From: Mesorhizobium australicum WSM2073
GTDB lineage: Bacteria > Pseudomonadota > Alphaproteobacteria > Rhizobiales > Rhizobiaceae
NCBI RefSeq assembly: GCF_000230995.2
Contig: NC_019973.1
Location: forward strand, 6,136,535 to 6,200,534
Reading direction: 5' to 3'
Length of the DNA: 64,000 nt
The translations under genes and the position numbers were made by a program. Shown piece after piece: positions 45,661 to 55,243 of the stretch. Numbering within the stretch: position 1 is the first letter of the stretch; each line of letters begins with the position of its first letter. The notes below the pieces were generated by a model that saw only the letters and a list, made by a program, of their open reading frames with translations, had not been told where the DNA came from and did not search any database.

Positions 45661-47025
45661 TCAGCCATAGCGCGTCGAGATGATCCGCTCCAGCGCCCGG
45701 ATGCCCTGCGCCTCACCGCCGGCCGGGCCATGCGGGCGATCGGCGGGGTTCCAGGCGAAGATGTCGAAATGCGCCCAGCTTGCCGTCTTCTCGACGAAGC
45801 GCTTGAGGAACAGCGCCGCGGTGATCGAACCGGCGAAACCATCTGATGTGACATTGTTGATGTCGGCTATCTTCGACGACAGTTTCGCGTCGTAAGGCCG
45901 CCATAGCGGCATGCGCCACAGCGGATCCTCGACCGCCAGCGACGACGCCGCCAGCTCCGAGGCAAGCGCCTCGTTATCGGTGTAGAAGGGCGGCAGGTCG
46001 GGGCCAAGCGCAACGCGGGCGGCGCCGGTCAGCGTCGCCATGTCGATGAGAAGCTGCGGCTCCTCGTCGTCGGCCAGCGCCAGCGCGTCCCCCAGCACCA
46101 GCCTACCCTCGGCGTCCGTGTTGCCGATCTCGACCGTGATGCCCTTGCGGCTCGCCAGCACGTCGCCCGGGCGGAAAGCGTTGCCAGCGATCGAATTCTC
46201 AACCGCGGGGATCAGCACGCGCAGCCGCACCTTGAGCCCGGCGGCCATGATCATCGAGGCCAGGCCCAGCACATTGGCGGCGCCACCCATGTCCTTCTTC
46301 ATCAACAGCATGCCCGATGACGGCTTGATGTCGAGGCCGCCCGTGTCGAAGCAGACGCCCTTGCCGACCAGCGTCACCTTCGGCGCGCCCTGCTGCCCCC
46401 ATGTCAGGTCGATCAGACGCGGGGCATCGGACGAAGCGCGGCCGACGGCGTGGATCATCGGGAAGTTCTGTGCGAGCAGGTCGTCGCCCTTGATGACCGA
46501 GACTTCGGCCTTGTGAGCCCCGGCCAGGGTCCGCACCGCCTTCTCCAGATCGCCCGGCCCCATATGGTTGGTCGGTGTGTTGACCAGGTCGCGCGTCAGG
46601 AAAACGCCCTCGGCAACGCGGCGAACGCGCCGCGCATCGACGCCGGCCGGCAGCTCGAAGCGCAGCGCCTTGCCCGGTTTCTTGCCGTAGCGGGCAAAGA
46701 CATAACCGCCGAGCACGATTGCAAGAGCCGCCAGTTCCGGCTCCGCGGGCCTGGAGGCAAAATGCCAATCGCCCTCCGGCAAGGTTTTCGCCAGCGCACC
46801 AACGGCAAGCGCGCCCTCGCCCTCACCGAGGCCGAACATGGCGCCGCCAAGCTCTCCGTTCTCGCCTGGCAGGACCAGCGTCCTGCCAGCCTCGCCGGAA
46901 AAGCCGTTTGCCTTGGCCCATGCGACAATAGACGGCGACAGACCGGCTGCCTCCAGTCTGTCCCTGGCGACCAGATGGATCGGCAGCGGGTTCTTCGGCT
47001 TGCTCTCGACCAGTTCAACGGACAT
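45661..47025 (-). CDS. M17 leucyl-type aminopeptidase
   Basis: A 454-residue cytosolic M17 metallopeptidase that removes N-terminal residues. Metal and catalytic motifs: GKGVCFDTGGLDIKPSSGMLLMKKDMGGAA (first lysine and aspartates) and the NTDAEGRLVLGDAL family signature. It is of the PepB/LapA-like shorter type. I chose the ATG at 47025 with GGAG upstream; the frame to 47127 is not conserved in type. It is divergent from tadD across a palindromic TTAA region. Confidence 0.92.
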   Translation of the reverse strand: MSVELVESKPKNPLPIHLVARDRLEAAGLSPSIVAWAKANGFSGEAGRTLVLPGENGELGGAMFGLGEGEGALAVGALAKTLPEGDWHFASRPAEPELAALAIVLGGYVFARYGKKPGKALRFELPAGVDARRVRRVAEGVFLTRDLVNTPTNHMGPGDLEKAVRTLAGAHKAEVSVIKGDDLLAQNFPMIHAVGRASSDAPRLIDLTWGQQGAPKVTLVGKGVCFDTGGLDIKPSSGMLLMKKDMGGAANVLGLASMIMAAGLKVRLRVLIPAVENSIAGNAFRPGDVLASRKGITVEIGNTDAEGRLVLGDALALADDEEPQLLIDMATLTGAARVALGPDLPPFYTDNEALASELAASSLAVEDPLWRMPLWRPYDAKLSSKIADINNVTSDGFAGSITAALFLKRFVEKTASWAHFDIFAWNPADRPHGPAGGEAQGIRALERIISTRYG

Positions 47026-47063
47026 CAGATGTTTCTCCTGCCGAGTTTGCGAGTCGGCGCGTC

Positions 47064-47084
47064 TTAACCCTCCGTTAGGGTTAA
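47064..47084. promoter_or_regulatory. TTAACCCT/AGGGTTAA palindrome upstream of tadD
   Basis: TTAACCCT (47064-47071) and AGGGTTAA (47077-47084) form a perfect 8-bp inverted repeat. It also contains TTAA-N7-TTAG, one mismatch from a CtrA box. It lies between the divergent aminopeptidase and tadD starts, with a GAGTC (GANTC) at 47051-47055. Confidence 0.45.
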
Positions 47085-47151
47085 CAGAATATTTCTGCTG
47101 GAGGGAAGATGGCCACGCAATGGCCACGCATGAATGGAGGCCCAGGTGCCG

Positions 47152-47982
47152 ATGCCGACCAACCGCACGATAGACATCCGGGGAAAACGGCTCATTACCA
47201 CGGCATTCATGCTAGCGCTCGCGGCGGGCGTTGCCGGTTGCGCGACCGACAAACTCACCACAGGCTCGATCGGACGCACCAGCGGCAAGCCGCTGGAAAC
47301 GATGTCGGCGGGAGAATTGCACAACGCCACGGCCGCACTTGGCCAATCCTACGCGAGGAACCCCAACGACAAGCGGATAGCGACCAACTTCGCGGCGGCG
47401 CTGCAGATGGACGGCGATGCCGACCAGTCGCTTGCCGTGATGCGCAAGCTGGCGATCGCCTACCCCAAGGACCGCGAAGTTCTCGCCGCCTATGGCAAGG
47501 CATTGGCCGCCAATGGCCAGCTCGAGGCAGCGCTCGACGCCGTGCGCCGCGCACAAACGCCGGAATACCCCGACTGGAGGCTGGTGTCGGCGGAGGCGGC
47601 CATCCTCGATCAGGTCGGCCAGAAGGACGAAGCGCGCCAACTCTACCGCAAGGCGCTTGAACTCAAGCCGAACGAGCCGTCGATCCTTTCCAATCTCGGC
47701 ATGTCCTATGTGCTGGAAGGGGATCTGCGCACCGCCGAGACCTATATGCGCTCTGCCGCCCAGCAGCCGAATGCCGACAGCCGGGTGCGTCAGAACCTGG
47801 CGCTTGTTGTCGGGCTGCAAGGTCGCTTCGACGAAGCCGAGAAGATCGCCTCGCAAGAACTTTCCCCCGAACAGGCACAGGCCAACGTCGCCTATCTCCG
47901 GCAGATGCTGGCCCAGCAGAACGCCTGGAGCCAGCTCAAGGATCAGGACAAGGCGAAAACGGCGAAAACCGCCAACAACTGA
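47152..47982 (+). CDS. tadD: TadD-like TPR lipoprotein
   Basis: About 276 residues. A lipoprotein signal (LITTAFMLALAAGVAGC, lipobox AGC) is followed by five or six tetratricopeptide repeats (LGQSYARNPNDKRIATNFAAAL, EARQLYRKALELKPNEPSILSNLGMSYVLEGDLRTAETYMRSA, GRFDEAEKIA). TadD acts as the pilotin-like outer-membrane lipoprotein of the Tad pilus. It faces tadC across a terminator hairpin. I chose the ATG at 47152, 10 nt after GGAGG; 47134 is possible. Confidence 0.88.
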   Translation: MPTNRTIDIRGKRLITTAFMLALAAGVAGCATDKLTTGSIGRTSGKPLETMSAGELHNATAALGQSYARNPNDKRIATNFAAALQMDGDADQSLAVMRKLAIAYPKDREVLAAYGKALAANGQLEAALDAVRRAQTPEYPDWRLVSAEAAILDQVGQKDEARQLYRKALELKPNEPSILSNLGMSYVLEGDLRTAETYMRSAAQQPNADSRVRQNLALVVGLQGRFDEAEKIASQELSPEQAQANVAYLRQMLAQQNAWSQLKDQDKAKTAKTANN

Positions 47983-48012
47983 TCGTCGCGCGGGGCGCCC
48001 GATCGCGCCAAA

Positions 48013-48050
48013 CGAAAGAGCCGCGTGGCATTTTCCGCGCGGCTCTTTCG
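48013..48050. terminator. bidirectional terminator between tadD and tadC
   Basis: A perfect 13-bp stem, CGAAAGAGCCGCG (48013-48025) and CGCGGCTCTTTCG (48038-48050), 12-nt loop, flanked by A and T runs on both sides of two convergent genes. Confidence 0.85.
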
Positions 48051-48070
48051 CTTGGATTGTGCGGATGCGC

Positions 48071-49087
48071 CTACTGGGTGCCGTTGCTTTGCGACTGGCC
48101 GAAGATGCCGCGCTGGCTGACCTGGATGCCGGCAGGACCCAGGATGATGGCGAACAGCACCGGCAGGAAGAACAGGATCATCGGCACGGTGAGCTTGGGG
48201 GGCAGCGCGGCGGCCTTCTTCTCGGCTGCGTTCATGCGCATGTCGCGGCTTTCTGCGGCAAGCACACGCAGTGCGAGCGCCACTGGCGTGCCGTAGCGCT
48301 CGGCCTGGACGAGCGCCTGTGACACGGACCTGACCGATTCCAAGCCGGTACGGCTCGCAAGATTCTCGTAAGCCTGCTTACGTTCCTGCAGGTAGGAGAG
48401 CTCGGCGTTGGTCAGGATGAATTCTTCCGCCAGGGCCACCGATTGCGCGCCGATCTCGTCGGCGACCTTGCGCAGGCCGGCTTCCACCGACATGCCGGAT
48501 TCCACGCAGATCAGCATCAGGTCGAGCGCATCCGGCCACGCCAGCTGGATCGACTGCTTGCGCTTGGTCGCGCGGTTGTTGACGTAGAGGACCGGCGCAT
48601 AGAAGCCGCCATAGGCAACGAGGATGCAGACGAAAAGCCGGATCACCAATGGCTTATCGGGCAACCCTCCGAGCACGAAAATATAGAACAGACCCAGCGC
48701 GAAACCGACAAAAGGAAGCACCAGACGGAAGAACAGAAATCGCGTTAGCGGATTTTGCCCGCGAAAGCCGGCGACCTTCAGCTTTTGCAAGGTGGACTCG
48801 TCGGCCAACGCACGGCGCAGATCGAGCCGGTCGACAATGTTGCGCATACCGACCGACTGCTGCTCGCGCAGGCCCTTGCGGCGGCGATCGGCCTCGTTCG
48901 CAAGCCGCGCGCGCTGCTTGGCGCGAAGCTCGTCACGCTCCAGCGCGACCGACTTCATGCGCGCCTTGAGCTGGTTTCCGCCAAGGGCCGGCAGCAGCGT
49001 AAAAACGGTTGCGAACACGGCGACAGCGACCAGCATCGCAATCAGGAGGCTGGGATCCGTCAGTGATTTGATGACTTGTTCGGTCAT
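48071..49087 (-). CDS. tadC: Tad pilus platform protein TadC
   Basis: A 338-residue type II/IV secretion F-family protein (GspF-like). An N-terminal membrane helix (LIAMLVAVAVFATVFTLLP), a cytosolic helical domain with PDALDLMLICVESGMSVEAGLRKVADEIG, and ALRVLAAESRDMRMNAAEKKAAALPPKLTVPMILFFLPVLFAIILGP at the C-terminal helices. With TadB it forms the inner-membrane platform above the CpaF ATPase. It starts 8 nt after tadB. Confidence 0.93.
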   Translation of the reverse strand: MTEQVIKSLTDPSLLIAMLVAVAVFATVFTLLPALGGNQLKARMKSVALERDELRAKQRARLANEADRRRKGLREQQSVGMRNIVDRLDLRRALADESTLQKLKVAGFRGQNPLTRFLFFRLVLPFVGFALGLFYIFVLGGLPDKPLVIRLFVCILVAYGGFYAPVLYVNNRATKRKQSIQLAWPDALDLMLICVESGMSVEAGLRKVADEIGAQSVALAEEFILTNAELSYLQERKQAYENLASRTGLESVRSVSQALVQAERYGTPVALALRVLAAESRDMRMNAAEKKAAALPPKLTVPMILFFLPVLFAIILGPAGIQVSQRGIFGQSQSNGTQ

Positions 49088-49095
49088 GCCACGGC

Positions 49096-50109
49096 CTAGA
49101 CTTCAAAATTCATCATCTTGCGCATCACGAAGATGCCGATCGACATCCAGATGCCGGAAACACCGAGGATCAGATGGCCGACGCTGGTCGTGAACAGCGG
49201 CATCAGGTAGTTGGGACTGGAGAGATAGACGAGAAAGGCAACGATGAAAGGCAAGGCGCCGATGATGGCGGCGGATGCTTTCGCCTCCATCGACAGGGCC
49301 GCGACCTTGGCCTTCATCTTCTTGCGGTCGCGCAAGACGCGCGAAAGATTGCCTAGCGCTTCGGAGAGATTGCCACCGGCTTGCGACTGGATCTGGATGA
49401 CGATGCCGAAGAAGCTCGCCTCGGTGCATGGCATGGTTTCGGGCATGCGCAAGGTGGCGTCGGGGATCGACAGGCCCATCTGCTGCGAATCGACGATGCG
49501 GCGAAACTCGGTCTTGACCGGTTCAGGGGATTCGTTGGCGATCAGGCGTATGGCATCGTTCAGCGGCAGGCCGGACTTGACCGCCCGCACGATGACGTCG
49601 AGCGCGTTTGGAAATTCGTTGAGGAATGACTTGACGCGCCGGCTACGACGAAAAGAAACGAACCAACGCGGCAGGCCAAGCGCTCCGGCGAGCAGCACAC
49701 CGGGCAAGACAATCATCGGCGCACCGGCCACGAACGCGACCACCGTCAGCGCGAGACCGCAGATGGCCGAATAGATATAGAAACGTTCGATCGACACCTT
49801 CATCCCAGCCTGGCGAAGCTGCGCTTTCAGCGGCGGCTTCTTGACGGCGATGTCCTTGGATTTCTGCTTTTCGTCGAGATCCTTCAGTGAATCCTGCACC
49901 GATTTGCGGCGCTTGGCGGCGTCGGCCGCCCGGTCGCGGGTGGCCTTGACGACGGAACGGTCCGTCTCGGCGGCCTTGATCGTTTCCAGCCGCCTGCCGG
50001 CCTGTTTCTCGTTGCTGATCTGGTTGAACAGAAATACATAGGCGACCGCGCCGGCGCTGAAGCCGGCGAGTACGACAAACGCCAGTACGGTGCCGTCAAT
50101 TCCAAACAT
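49096..50109 (-). CDS. tadB: Tad pilus platform protein TadB
   Basis: A 337-residue GspF-family membrane protein, paralogous to TadC. It has N-terminal and C-terminal membrane helices and the F-domain signature FPNALDVIVRAVKSGLPLNDAIRLIANESPEPV...SFFGIVIQIQSQAGGNLSEALGNLSRVLRDRKKMKAKVAALSMEAKASAAII. A charged, helical insertion (about 30-85) lies after the first helix. It follows cpaF by 29 nt. Confidence 0.93.
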   Translation of the reverse strand: MFGIDGTVLAFVVLAGFSAGAVAYVFLFNQISNEKQAGRRLETIKAAETDRSVVKATRDRAADAAKRRKSVQDSLKDLDEKQKSKDIAVKKPPLKAQLRQAGMKVSIERFYIYSAICGLALTVVAFVAGAPMIVLPGVLLAGALGLPRWFVSFRRSRRVKSFLNEFPNALDVIVRAVKSGLPLNDAIRLIANESPEPVKTEFRRIVDSQQMGLSIPDATLRMPETMPCTEASFFGIVIQIQSQAGGNLSEALGNLSRVLRDRKKMKAKVAALSMEAKASAAIIGALPFIVAFLVYLSSPNYLMPLFTTSVGHLILGVSGIWMSIGIFVMRKMMNFEV

Positions 50110-50138
50110 CGACCAGAACCTTCACGCCTGTGAGTGCG

Positions 50139-51650
50139 TCAGTCAGCACGTTTCTCCATGGCCTCGAGCGCTATTGCGAGGCGCTGCTCTTCGCCGTAGT
50201 AGCGCGCGCGTTCCCAGAAATGCGGGCGGCCGATGCCGGTCGAGACGTGTTCTCCCAGCAGCCTGCCGTTGGCGTCCTCGCCCTTGATGTTGTAGAGGAC
50301 GATATCCTGGGTGATGACGACGTCGCCCTCCATCCCGATCACTTCGGTGATATGGGTGATGCGGCGCGATCCGTCGCGCAGGCGTGCCGCCTGGATGATG
50401 ACGTCGATGGAGCCGACGACGATTTCGCGCACGGTTTTCTGCGGCAGCGAATAGCCGCCCATGGCGATCATGGATTCGATACGGTTCAGGCATTCGCGCG
50501 GGCTGTTGGAGTGGATCGTGCCCATCGAGCCGTCATGGCCCGTGTTCATCGCCTGAAGAAGGTCGAAGACCTCGGGTCCGCGCACTTCGCCGACGATGAT
50601 GCGTTCAGGCCGCATGCGCAGGCAATTCTTGACCAGGTCGCGCATCGTCACCTCGCCCTCGCCCTCGAGATTGGGCGGACGCGTTTCCAGGCGCACGACA
50701 TGCGGCTGCTGCAGCTGCAGTTCGGCCGAGTCCTCACAGGTGATGACGCGCTCGTCGCGGTCGATGTAGTTGGTCAGGCAGTTGAGCAATGTCGTCTTGC
50801 CGGAGCCGGTGCCGCCCGAGATGACGATGTTGCAGCGGACACGGCCGATGATCTTGAGAACTTCTGCCCCTTGCGGAGAGATGGCGCCGAACTTGACCAG
50901 CTGATCGAGCGTCAGCTTGTCCTTCTTGAATTTGCGGATGGTGAGCGCGGTGCCATCGATAGCCAGCGGCGGCGCAATGACGTTGACGCGCGACCCGTCG
51001 GGAAGACGAGCGTCGCAGATCGGGCTGGATTCGTCGACGCGGCGGCCGACCTGGCTGACGATGCGCTGGCAGATGTTGAGAAGCTGCTGGTTATCGCGAA
51101 ACCGAATGCCGGTCTGCTCGACCTTGCCGTTCACTTCGATGTAGACGTTCTTGGACCCGTTGACCATGATGTCGGCGATGTCGTCGCGCGCCAGCAACGG
51201 CTCGAGCGGCCCATAGCCAAGCACGTCATTGCAGATGTCCTCGAGCAGTTCTTCCTGCTCGGCGATCGACATCGCGAAGTTCTTGATCGCGATGATGTCG
51301 TTGACGATGTCGCGGATTTCCTCGCGCGCGCTTTCGGGATCGAGCTTGGCGAGCTGCGACAGGTCGATCGTATCGATGAGAGCCGAGAACACCTGGCTCT
51401 TGGTGTCATAGTAGGTTTCGCTCTTTTCGCGGCCCCTCCTCGGTTCCGGCGCCATGGGTGGCGCTTCGACCGCGCGCCTGGCCGGCGGCGCGACAGGTGC
51501 GCTCGGCTGAGGCGTGGCCGCGGGCCGGGCAAGCACCGCGGTGTCGGCCGGACCCGCGGCGGCCGGCGCAATCGTAGCCGGTGCCGATGCCGGCTGGCGG
51601 AATTCCGGCGTGAACCGGTTGCCGTCGTCGTTGCCTCTTTTACCGAACAT
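50139..51650 (-). CDS. cpaF: Tad pilus assembly ATPase CpaF/TadA
   Basis: A 503-residue secretion ATPase that powers pilus assembly and retraction. Walker A is [14 protein letters not shown], the Asp box and Walker B are in [25 protein letters not shown] and [42 protein letters not shown] Pro/Ala-rich disordered N-terminus (about 15-85) precedes the CpaF core. It lies 23 nt after cpaE. Confidence 0.96.
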   Translation of the reverse strand: MFGKRGNDDGNRFTPEFRQPASAPATIAPAAAGPADTAVLARPAATPQPSAPVAPPARRAVEAPPMAPEPRRGREKSETYYDTKSQVFSALIDTIDLSQLAKLDPESAREEIRDIVNDIIAIKNFAMSIAEQEELLEDICNDVLGYGPLEPLLARDDIADIMVNGSKNVYIEVNGKVEQTGIRFRDNQQLLNICQRIVSQVGRRVDESSPICDARLPDGSRVNVIAPPLAIDGTALTIRKFKKDKLTLDQLVKFGAISPQGAEVLKIIGRVRCNIVISGGTGSGKTTLLNCLTNYIDRDERVITCEDSAELQLQQPHVVRLETRPPNLEGEGEVTMRDLVKNCLRMRPERIIVGEVRGPEVFDLLQAMNTGHDGSMGTIHSNSPRECLNRIESMIAMGGYSLPQKTVREIVVGSIDVIIQAARLRDGSRRITHITEVIGMEGDVVITQDIVLYNIKGEDANGRLLGEHVSTGIGRPHFWERARYYGEEQRLAIALEAMEKRAD

Positions 51651-51673
51651 GACCGACTACCGACCCCATTGCG

Positions 51674-52957
51674 TCACTTCTTGTTGCGCGAGAGCTTGCC
51701 GAGCAGACTGCCCAGGCCAGCTTTCTTCTTCGCCCGGATTTCGCTGCGGCCCGTCAGCACATGGGCAATCTCGTTGATCGTGGCCACAACCGGATTCTTG
51801 GCATCCATCTCGCCCAGCATGCGCCCGTTGTTTGCGGCATTGCCGAACAGCAGGGGATCAAAGCCGATGACCGACATTGGTGTCAGGCCGAGCGGTTCGG
51901 CGAAATCGGATGCCGAGATCTCGGGCCGCTTGGGCACGCCGGCCTGGTTGATGATCAATTTCGGCGGCGGGTCGTTCGGACGAAGCCGCTTCAACATGTC
52001 GACCAGGTTCTTGGTGTTGCGCAGATTGGCCAGTTCCGGAGTCGCCGTGATGACGATCTCGTCAGCCTTGACCAGCGTGTTCTTGGCCCATCCCGTCCAG
52101 ACATGAGGAACATCGAGCACAAGCAGCGGCACGCTGCGCTGCGCGGTATCGACAAGTTGCGCGAAGGCATCGGGATCGAAGTCGTAGACGCGTTCCAGCG
52201 TCGAGGGCGCCGCAAGCAGCGACAGGTGCTCGGCGCATTGGGTCAACAGCCGGTCGAGATAGACTTCGTCTATGCGCTCGGGCGAGAACACCGCCTCGGC
52301 AATGCCCTGGGCCGGATCCTGGTCGAAATTGATGTTGGCGGTGCCGAAGGCGAGATCGAGGTCGGCGACAACGACCTCGGATTTGAACAGCGAGGACATT
52401 GCCCAGGCGACGTTGTGCGCGATCGTGGAAGAGCCGACACCGCCCTTGGCGCCGACGAAGGCGACCGTGCGGCCGAGCGGTTCGGCATCCGGATCGACGA
52501 AGATCGACGACACGACGCTGACGATGTCGGCCATCGACACCGGCGCGATGACATATTCGGAGATGCCGGAACGGATGAGTTCGCGATAAAGACCGACATC
52601 ATTGTAGTGACCGATCACCACCACTTTCGAGGATGGATCGCAGTATTCCGAAAGCTGGGCGAGCTGCTCCAGCAATTGCTTGGGTTCGCTGCGCGATTCC
52701 AGCAGGATCAGGTTGGGCGTCGGCGCCGACTGGTAGAATTCGATTGCGGTGGCGACGCCGCCCATATGGACCTTGAGATGCGCCTTGGTCATGCGACGGT
52801 CCTCGCCGGCGCGCTGGACCGGATTGGCAACGCCCTCGGTCTCGCAGAATGCCTGGATCGAAATGCGCGGAACCGGCCGCAACGCCTGCATCGCGGCGAC
52901 GTCCTGCGGCGAGATATCGGCGCCCTCGACGGTGGCGTCATAGGCAAGGCTGCTCAT
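51674..52957 (-). CDS. cpaE: CpaE/TadZ pilus localisation ATPase
   Basis: A 427-residue MinD/ParA-family protein that places the Tad apparatus at the cell pole. A receiver-like domain (about 60-165, LILLESRSEPKQLLEQLAQLSEYCDPSSKVVVIGHYNDVGLYRELIRSGISEYVIAP) precedes the deviant Walker A GAKGGVGSSTIAHNVAW and the DLDLAFGTANINFDQDPAQ segment. The activating lysine of active MinD-type ATPases (KGGxGK) is replaced by S (KGGVGSST), as in other TadZ proteins. In this window it connects pili to the pole organiser podJ. Confidence 0.92.
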   Translation of the reverse strand: MSSLAYDATVEGADISPQDVAAMQALRPVPRISIQAFCETEGVANPVQRAGEDRRMTKAHLKVHMGGVATAIEFYQSAPTPNLILLESRSEPKQLLEQLAQLSEYCDPSSKVVVIGHYNDVGLYRELIRSGISEYVIAPVSMADIVSVVSSIFVDPDAEPLGRTVAFVGAKGGVGSSTIAHNVAWAMSSLFKSEVVVADLDLAFGTANINFDQDPAQGIAEAVFSPERIDEVYLDRLLTQCAEHLSLLAAPSTLERVYDFDPDAFAQLVDTAQRSVPLLVLDVPHVWTGWAKNTLVKADEIVITATPELANLRNTKNLVDMLKRLRPNDPPPKLIINQAGVPKRPEISASDFAEPLGLTPMSVIGFDPLLFGNAANNGRMLGEMDAKNPVVATINEIAHVLTGRSEIRAKKKAGLGSLLGKLSRNKK

Positions 52958-52985
52958 GGTTGGTTGCCCCTAGACTTTGCAGTCA

Positions 52986-53732
52986 TCAGTAATCGACTTC
53001 TTGGCTGACCGGAGGCACTGCCAACGGAACTTTCCGATAGTCATCTATGACCTGACCACGCCGTTCCGCATCGATGGTGGTCTGCTTGCGCGGCCCGAGA
53101 AGATCATTTGGATTGGCCATCTGAGCGGCAAGATTGTTCTGATAGGAGCAGCCGAAATCGGCGTAGTGTTTGTTTTCCGACGTTTCCACCAGGTCATCGG
53201 GCCAACGCCCGCATTTGTCGGTCTGTGCCCTCACCGCGATATAGGAAACGCGAACCGGGGCTGAGGCCTCGCTCGATCCAGCCTGATAGGAGACCACGAC
53301 GATCCGGTCGCGCTTGATACCGGCGGCGACCGCGAGCCGGGCGAAATCGCGGCCAGCCGCCGTCGCGGCGACTTCGTTGGCCGATCCGCTTGGAACCTGG
53401 ATCGTCAATGTCGGAGCGGCAGACTTATCATAGCCGTCGAGGAAACCCAGAAGCGTGTCGCGCTGCGAGCCGGTCATGCCACGGTCGCCGGCGCCGACGG
53501 GAAGATCGATCTTCTGGTTCTTCTCCGCGATGACGATCGGATGATTGGTGCGATAGTCGTCGGGGATGGCGCCCACGGTGATGCTGTCGCGCTGGGCGCA
53601 ACCGGCCAGGAGAGCCGTCAACGCTGCCGCGAGGATCGGAAGGGCCTGCAGGCCTGTTCGAGAACGGCCGGAGCGCATCGCCATGGTCTTTGCCTTCAAT
53701 GCTGACTGAGACATGTCCGCTTTCCCGTTCAC
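52986..53732 (-). CDS. cpaD: CpaD pilus biogenesis lipoprotein
   Basis: Up to 248 residues. A lipoprotein signal ([15 protein letters not shown]) and the CpaD family domain (PIVIAEKNQKIDLPVGAGDRGMTGSQRDTLLGFLDGY, RIVVVSYQAGSSEASAPVRVSYIAVRAQTDKCGRWPDDL, FGCSYQNNLAAQMANPNDLLGPR). CpaD assists the outer-membrane secretin. The GTG at 53732 overlaps the cpaC stop (GTGA); ATG at 53714 is an alternative. Confidence 0.9.
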   Translation of the reverse strand: MNGKADMSQSALKAKTMAMRSGRSRTGLQALPILAAALTALLAGCAQRDSITVGAIPDDYRTNHPIVIAEKNQKIDLPVGAGDRGMTGSQRDTLLGFLDGYDKSAAPTLTIQVPSGSANEVAATAAGRDFARLAVAAGIKRDRIVVVSYQAGSSEASAPVRVSYIAVRAQTDKCGRWPDDLVETSENKHYADFGCSYQNNLAAQMANPNDLLGPRKQTTIDAERRGQVIDDYRKVPLAVPPVSQEVDY

Positions 53733-55243
53733 TTGTAGATGAAGCCGACAACGCCGTGATAGCGGCCGTTGGGTCTGTCGGTCTGCATGGTGCCGTAGAC
53801 GCGATTGACCTTGCCCAGGAACATGGCGGCACCATCACTGGCAGCGTTGAAATTGTCGTCCGGCTTGGCGAGGTCATTGCGTGCCACCGGCTTCACCAGA
53901 TAGGGCGTGATGATGATGACGAGCTCGGTCTCGTTGCGCACGAAGTCCCTGCTGCGGAAGAGCGCGCCGAGCACTGGAATCTTTGTCAGTCCAGGCAAGC
54001 CGTTGACGGCTTGCCTGACATCGTCGCGAACCAGGCCGGCGATCATCATGGACCCGCCCGAGGGCAGTTCGACGGTCGTATCGGCAAGACGCTTGCGCAG
54101 TGATAGGGCATTCATGCCGATACTGTGATTGTCCGTGGATGACGTCACGGACCCCTCGGTCGTCGGCTCGGAAACAGAGGTCCTGACTTTCAGGCTTATC
54201 CGGCCGGGCGATAGAACCACCGGCTGAAATTCCAATCCGATTCCGTATTCGATCTTATCGACGGAATAGGTCTTCAAGCCCGTCTGGTTGTCTTGCGATA
54301 CATTCGCGGATACCCCGGTCACCATGTTGTATTCGCCACCAACCTTGAAGGTCGCCTTCTCACCAGACACGGCGGTCAAGGTCGGTTCGGCCAATGTCTT
54401 CATGACCCCTGACTGCTCCATGGCGTTTATATATGCCTGGAGCGCGGAGGAGCCGATGCTCAAACCCGCGTTCGAGAGCGGCTTGCCAAGACCCGTGAAA
54501 GGGTCACTGAGCGCGCCATAGCTGATGCCATTGCTGCCGCCACTCCCGACCATGTTGACGCCGAGTTGCTTCATGACGGAGCGGCTGACTTCGGCCACCG
54601 TCACCTTCAGCGTGACCTGATCATCGCCGATAATCTGCAGCAGGTTGACGATCTTGCTGGTGCGGCGCTCCTGGTCCGGATTGTTGATGTCGACACCGCT
54701 CTGGGCCGAGCCGCCGGCGGCGGTCTGCGAATACTGTCCCGTCGTCGCCTCACCGCCCGAGACGAAGATCGTCGCCAAGTCGACCGCTCGTTTCGCGTCC
54801 AGCGGCGTGTCGACGGTGCCGGTCAGAATGACGTTGTCGTTCAGCAGTTCCACCTTCACGGTCGAGGTCGGAAGGAAGCGCTTGATATAGTCTTCCAGGC
54901 CGGCGACGTCGCGTTCGATGGCAAGATCCAGGCTTGCGATCTGTTCGCCGTTCGGTCCAAAGACGAAGACGTTGGTCTCGCCCACCGACTTGCCAAAGAG
55001 ATAGATACGCCTTGCGGTACGGGTCACGGCGTCGGCAACGGAGGGATTGGCGACAAGAATGTCATAGGCATCGCTCGGCAGGTCTATGACCACCGACTTG
55101 TTGAGGCCAAGCTTGACGCGCTGGGTGGCTGTCGTGGCCGACACCTGCGTGCTCTTCGCCTCGACGCCCTGTACATTCGCTCCGACCAGCAGCAGGCCGA
55201 ATGCCATGGCTACGATTGCCGGCAGTTTAGCGCTTAGCCTCAT
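53729..55243 (-). CDS. cpaC: outer-membrane secretin CpaC/RcpA
   Basis: A 504-residue secretin that forms the pilus channel. A signal peptide is followed by the pilus assembly N-domain (LNKSVVIDLPSDAYDILVANPSVADAVTRTARRIYLFGKSVGETNVFVFGPNG), a BON-like domain (VKVELLNDNVILTGTVDTPLDAKRAVDLA), and the secretin core (VSGEKATFKVGGE, GIGLEFQPVVLSPGRISLKVRTSVSE, LRKRLADTTVELPSGGSMMIAGL, VPVLGALFRSRDF-like, ELVIIITPYLVKP). Its start overlaps the cpaB stop. Confidence 0.95.
   Translation of the reverse strand: MRLSAKLPAIVAMAFGLLLVGANVQGVEAKSTQVSATTATQRVKLGLNKSVVIDLPSDAYDILVANPSVADAVTRTARRIYLFGKSVGETNVFVFGPNGEQIASLDLAIERDVAGLEDYIKRFLPTSTVKVELLNDNVILTGTVDTPLDAKRAVDLATIFVSGGEATTGQYSQTAAGGSAQSGVDINNPDQERRTSKIVNLLQIIGDDQVTLKVTVAEVSRSVMKQLGVNMVGSGGSNGISYGALSDPFTGLGKPLSNAGLSIGSSALQAYINAMEQSGVMKTLAEPTLTAVSGEKATFKVGGEYNMVTGVSANVSQDNQTGLKTYSVDKIEYGIGLEFQPVVLSPGRISLKVRTSVSEPTTEGSVTSSTDNHSIGMNALSLRKRLADTTVELPSGGSMMIAGLVRDDVRQAVNGLPGLTKIPVLGALFRSRDFVRNETELVIIITPYLVKPVARNDLAKPDDNFNAASDGAAMFLGKVNRVYGTMQTDRPNGRYHGVVGFIYK

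Noticed and set aside
50130..52106. 658-codon plus-strand frame opposite cpaF and cpaE
   Set aside because: Antisense shadow of two clear Tad genes; no start signal or domain.
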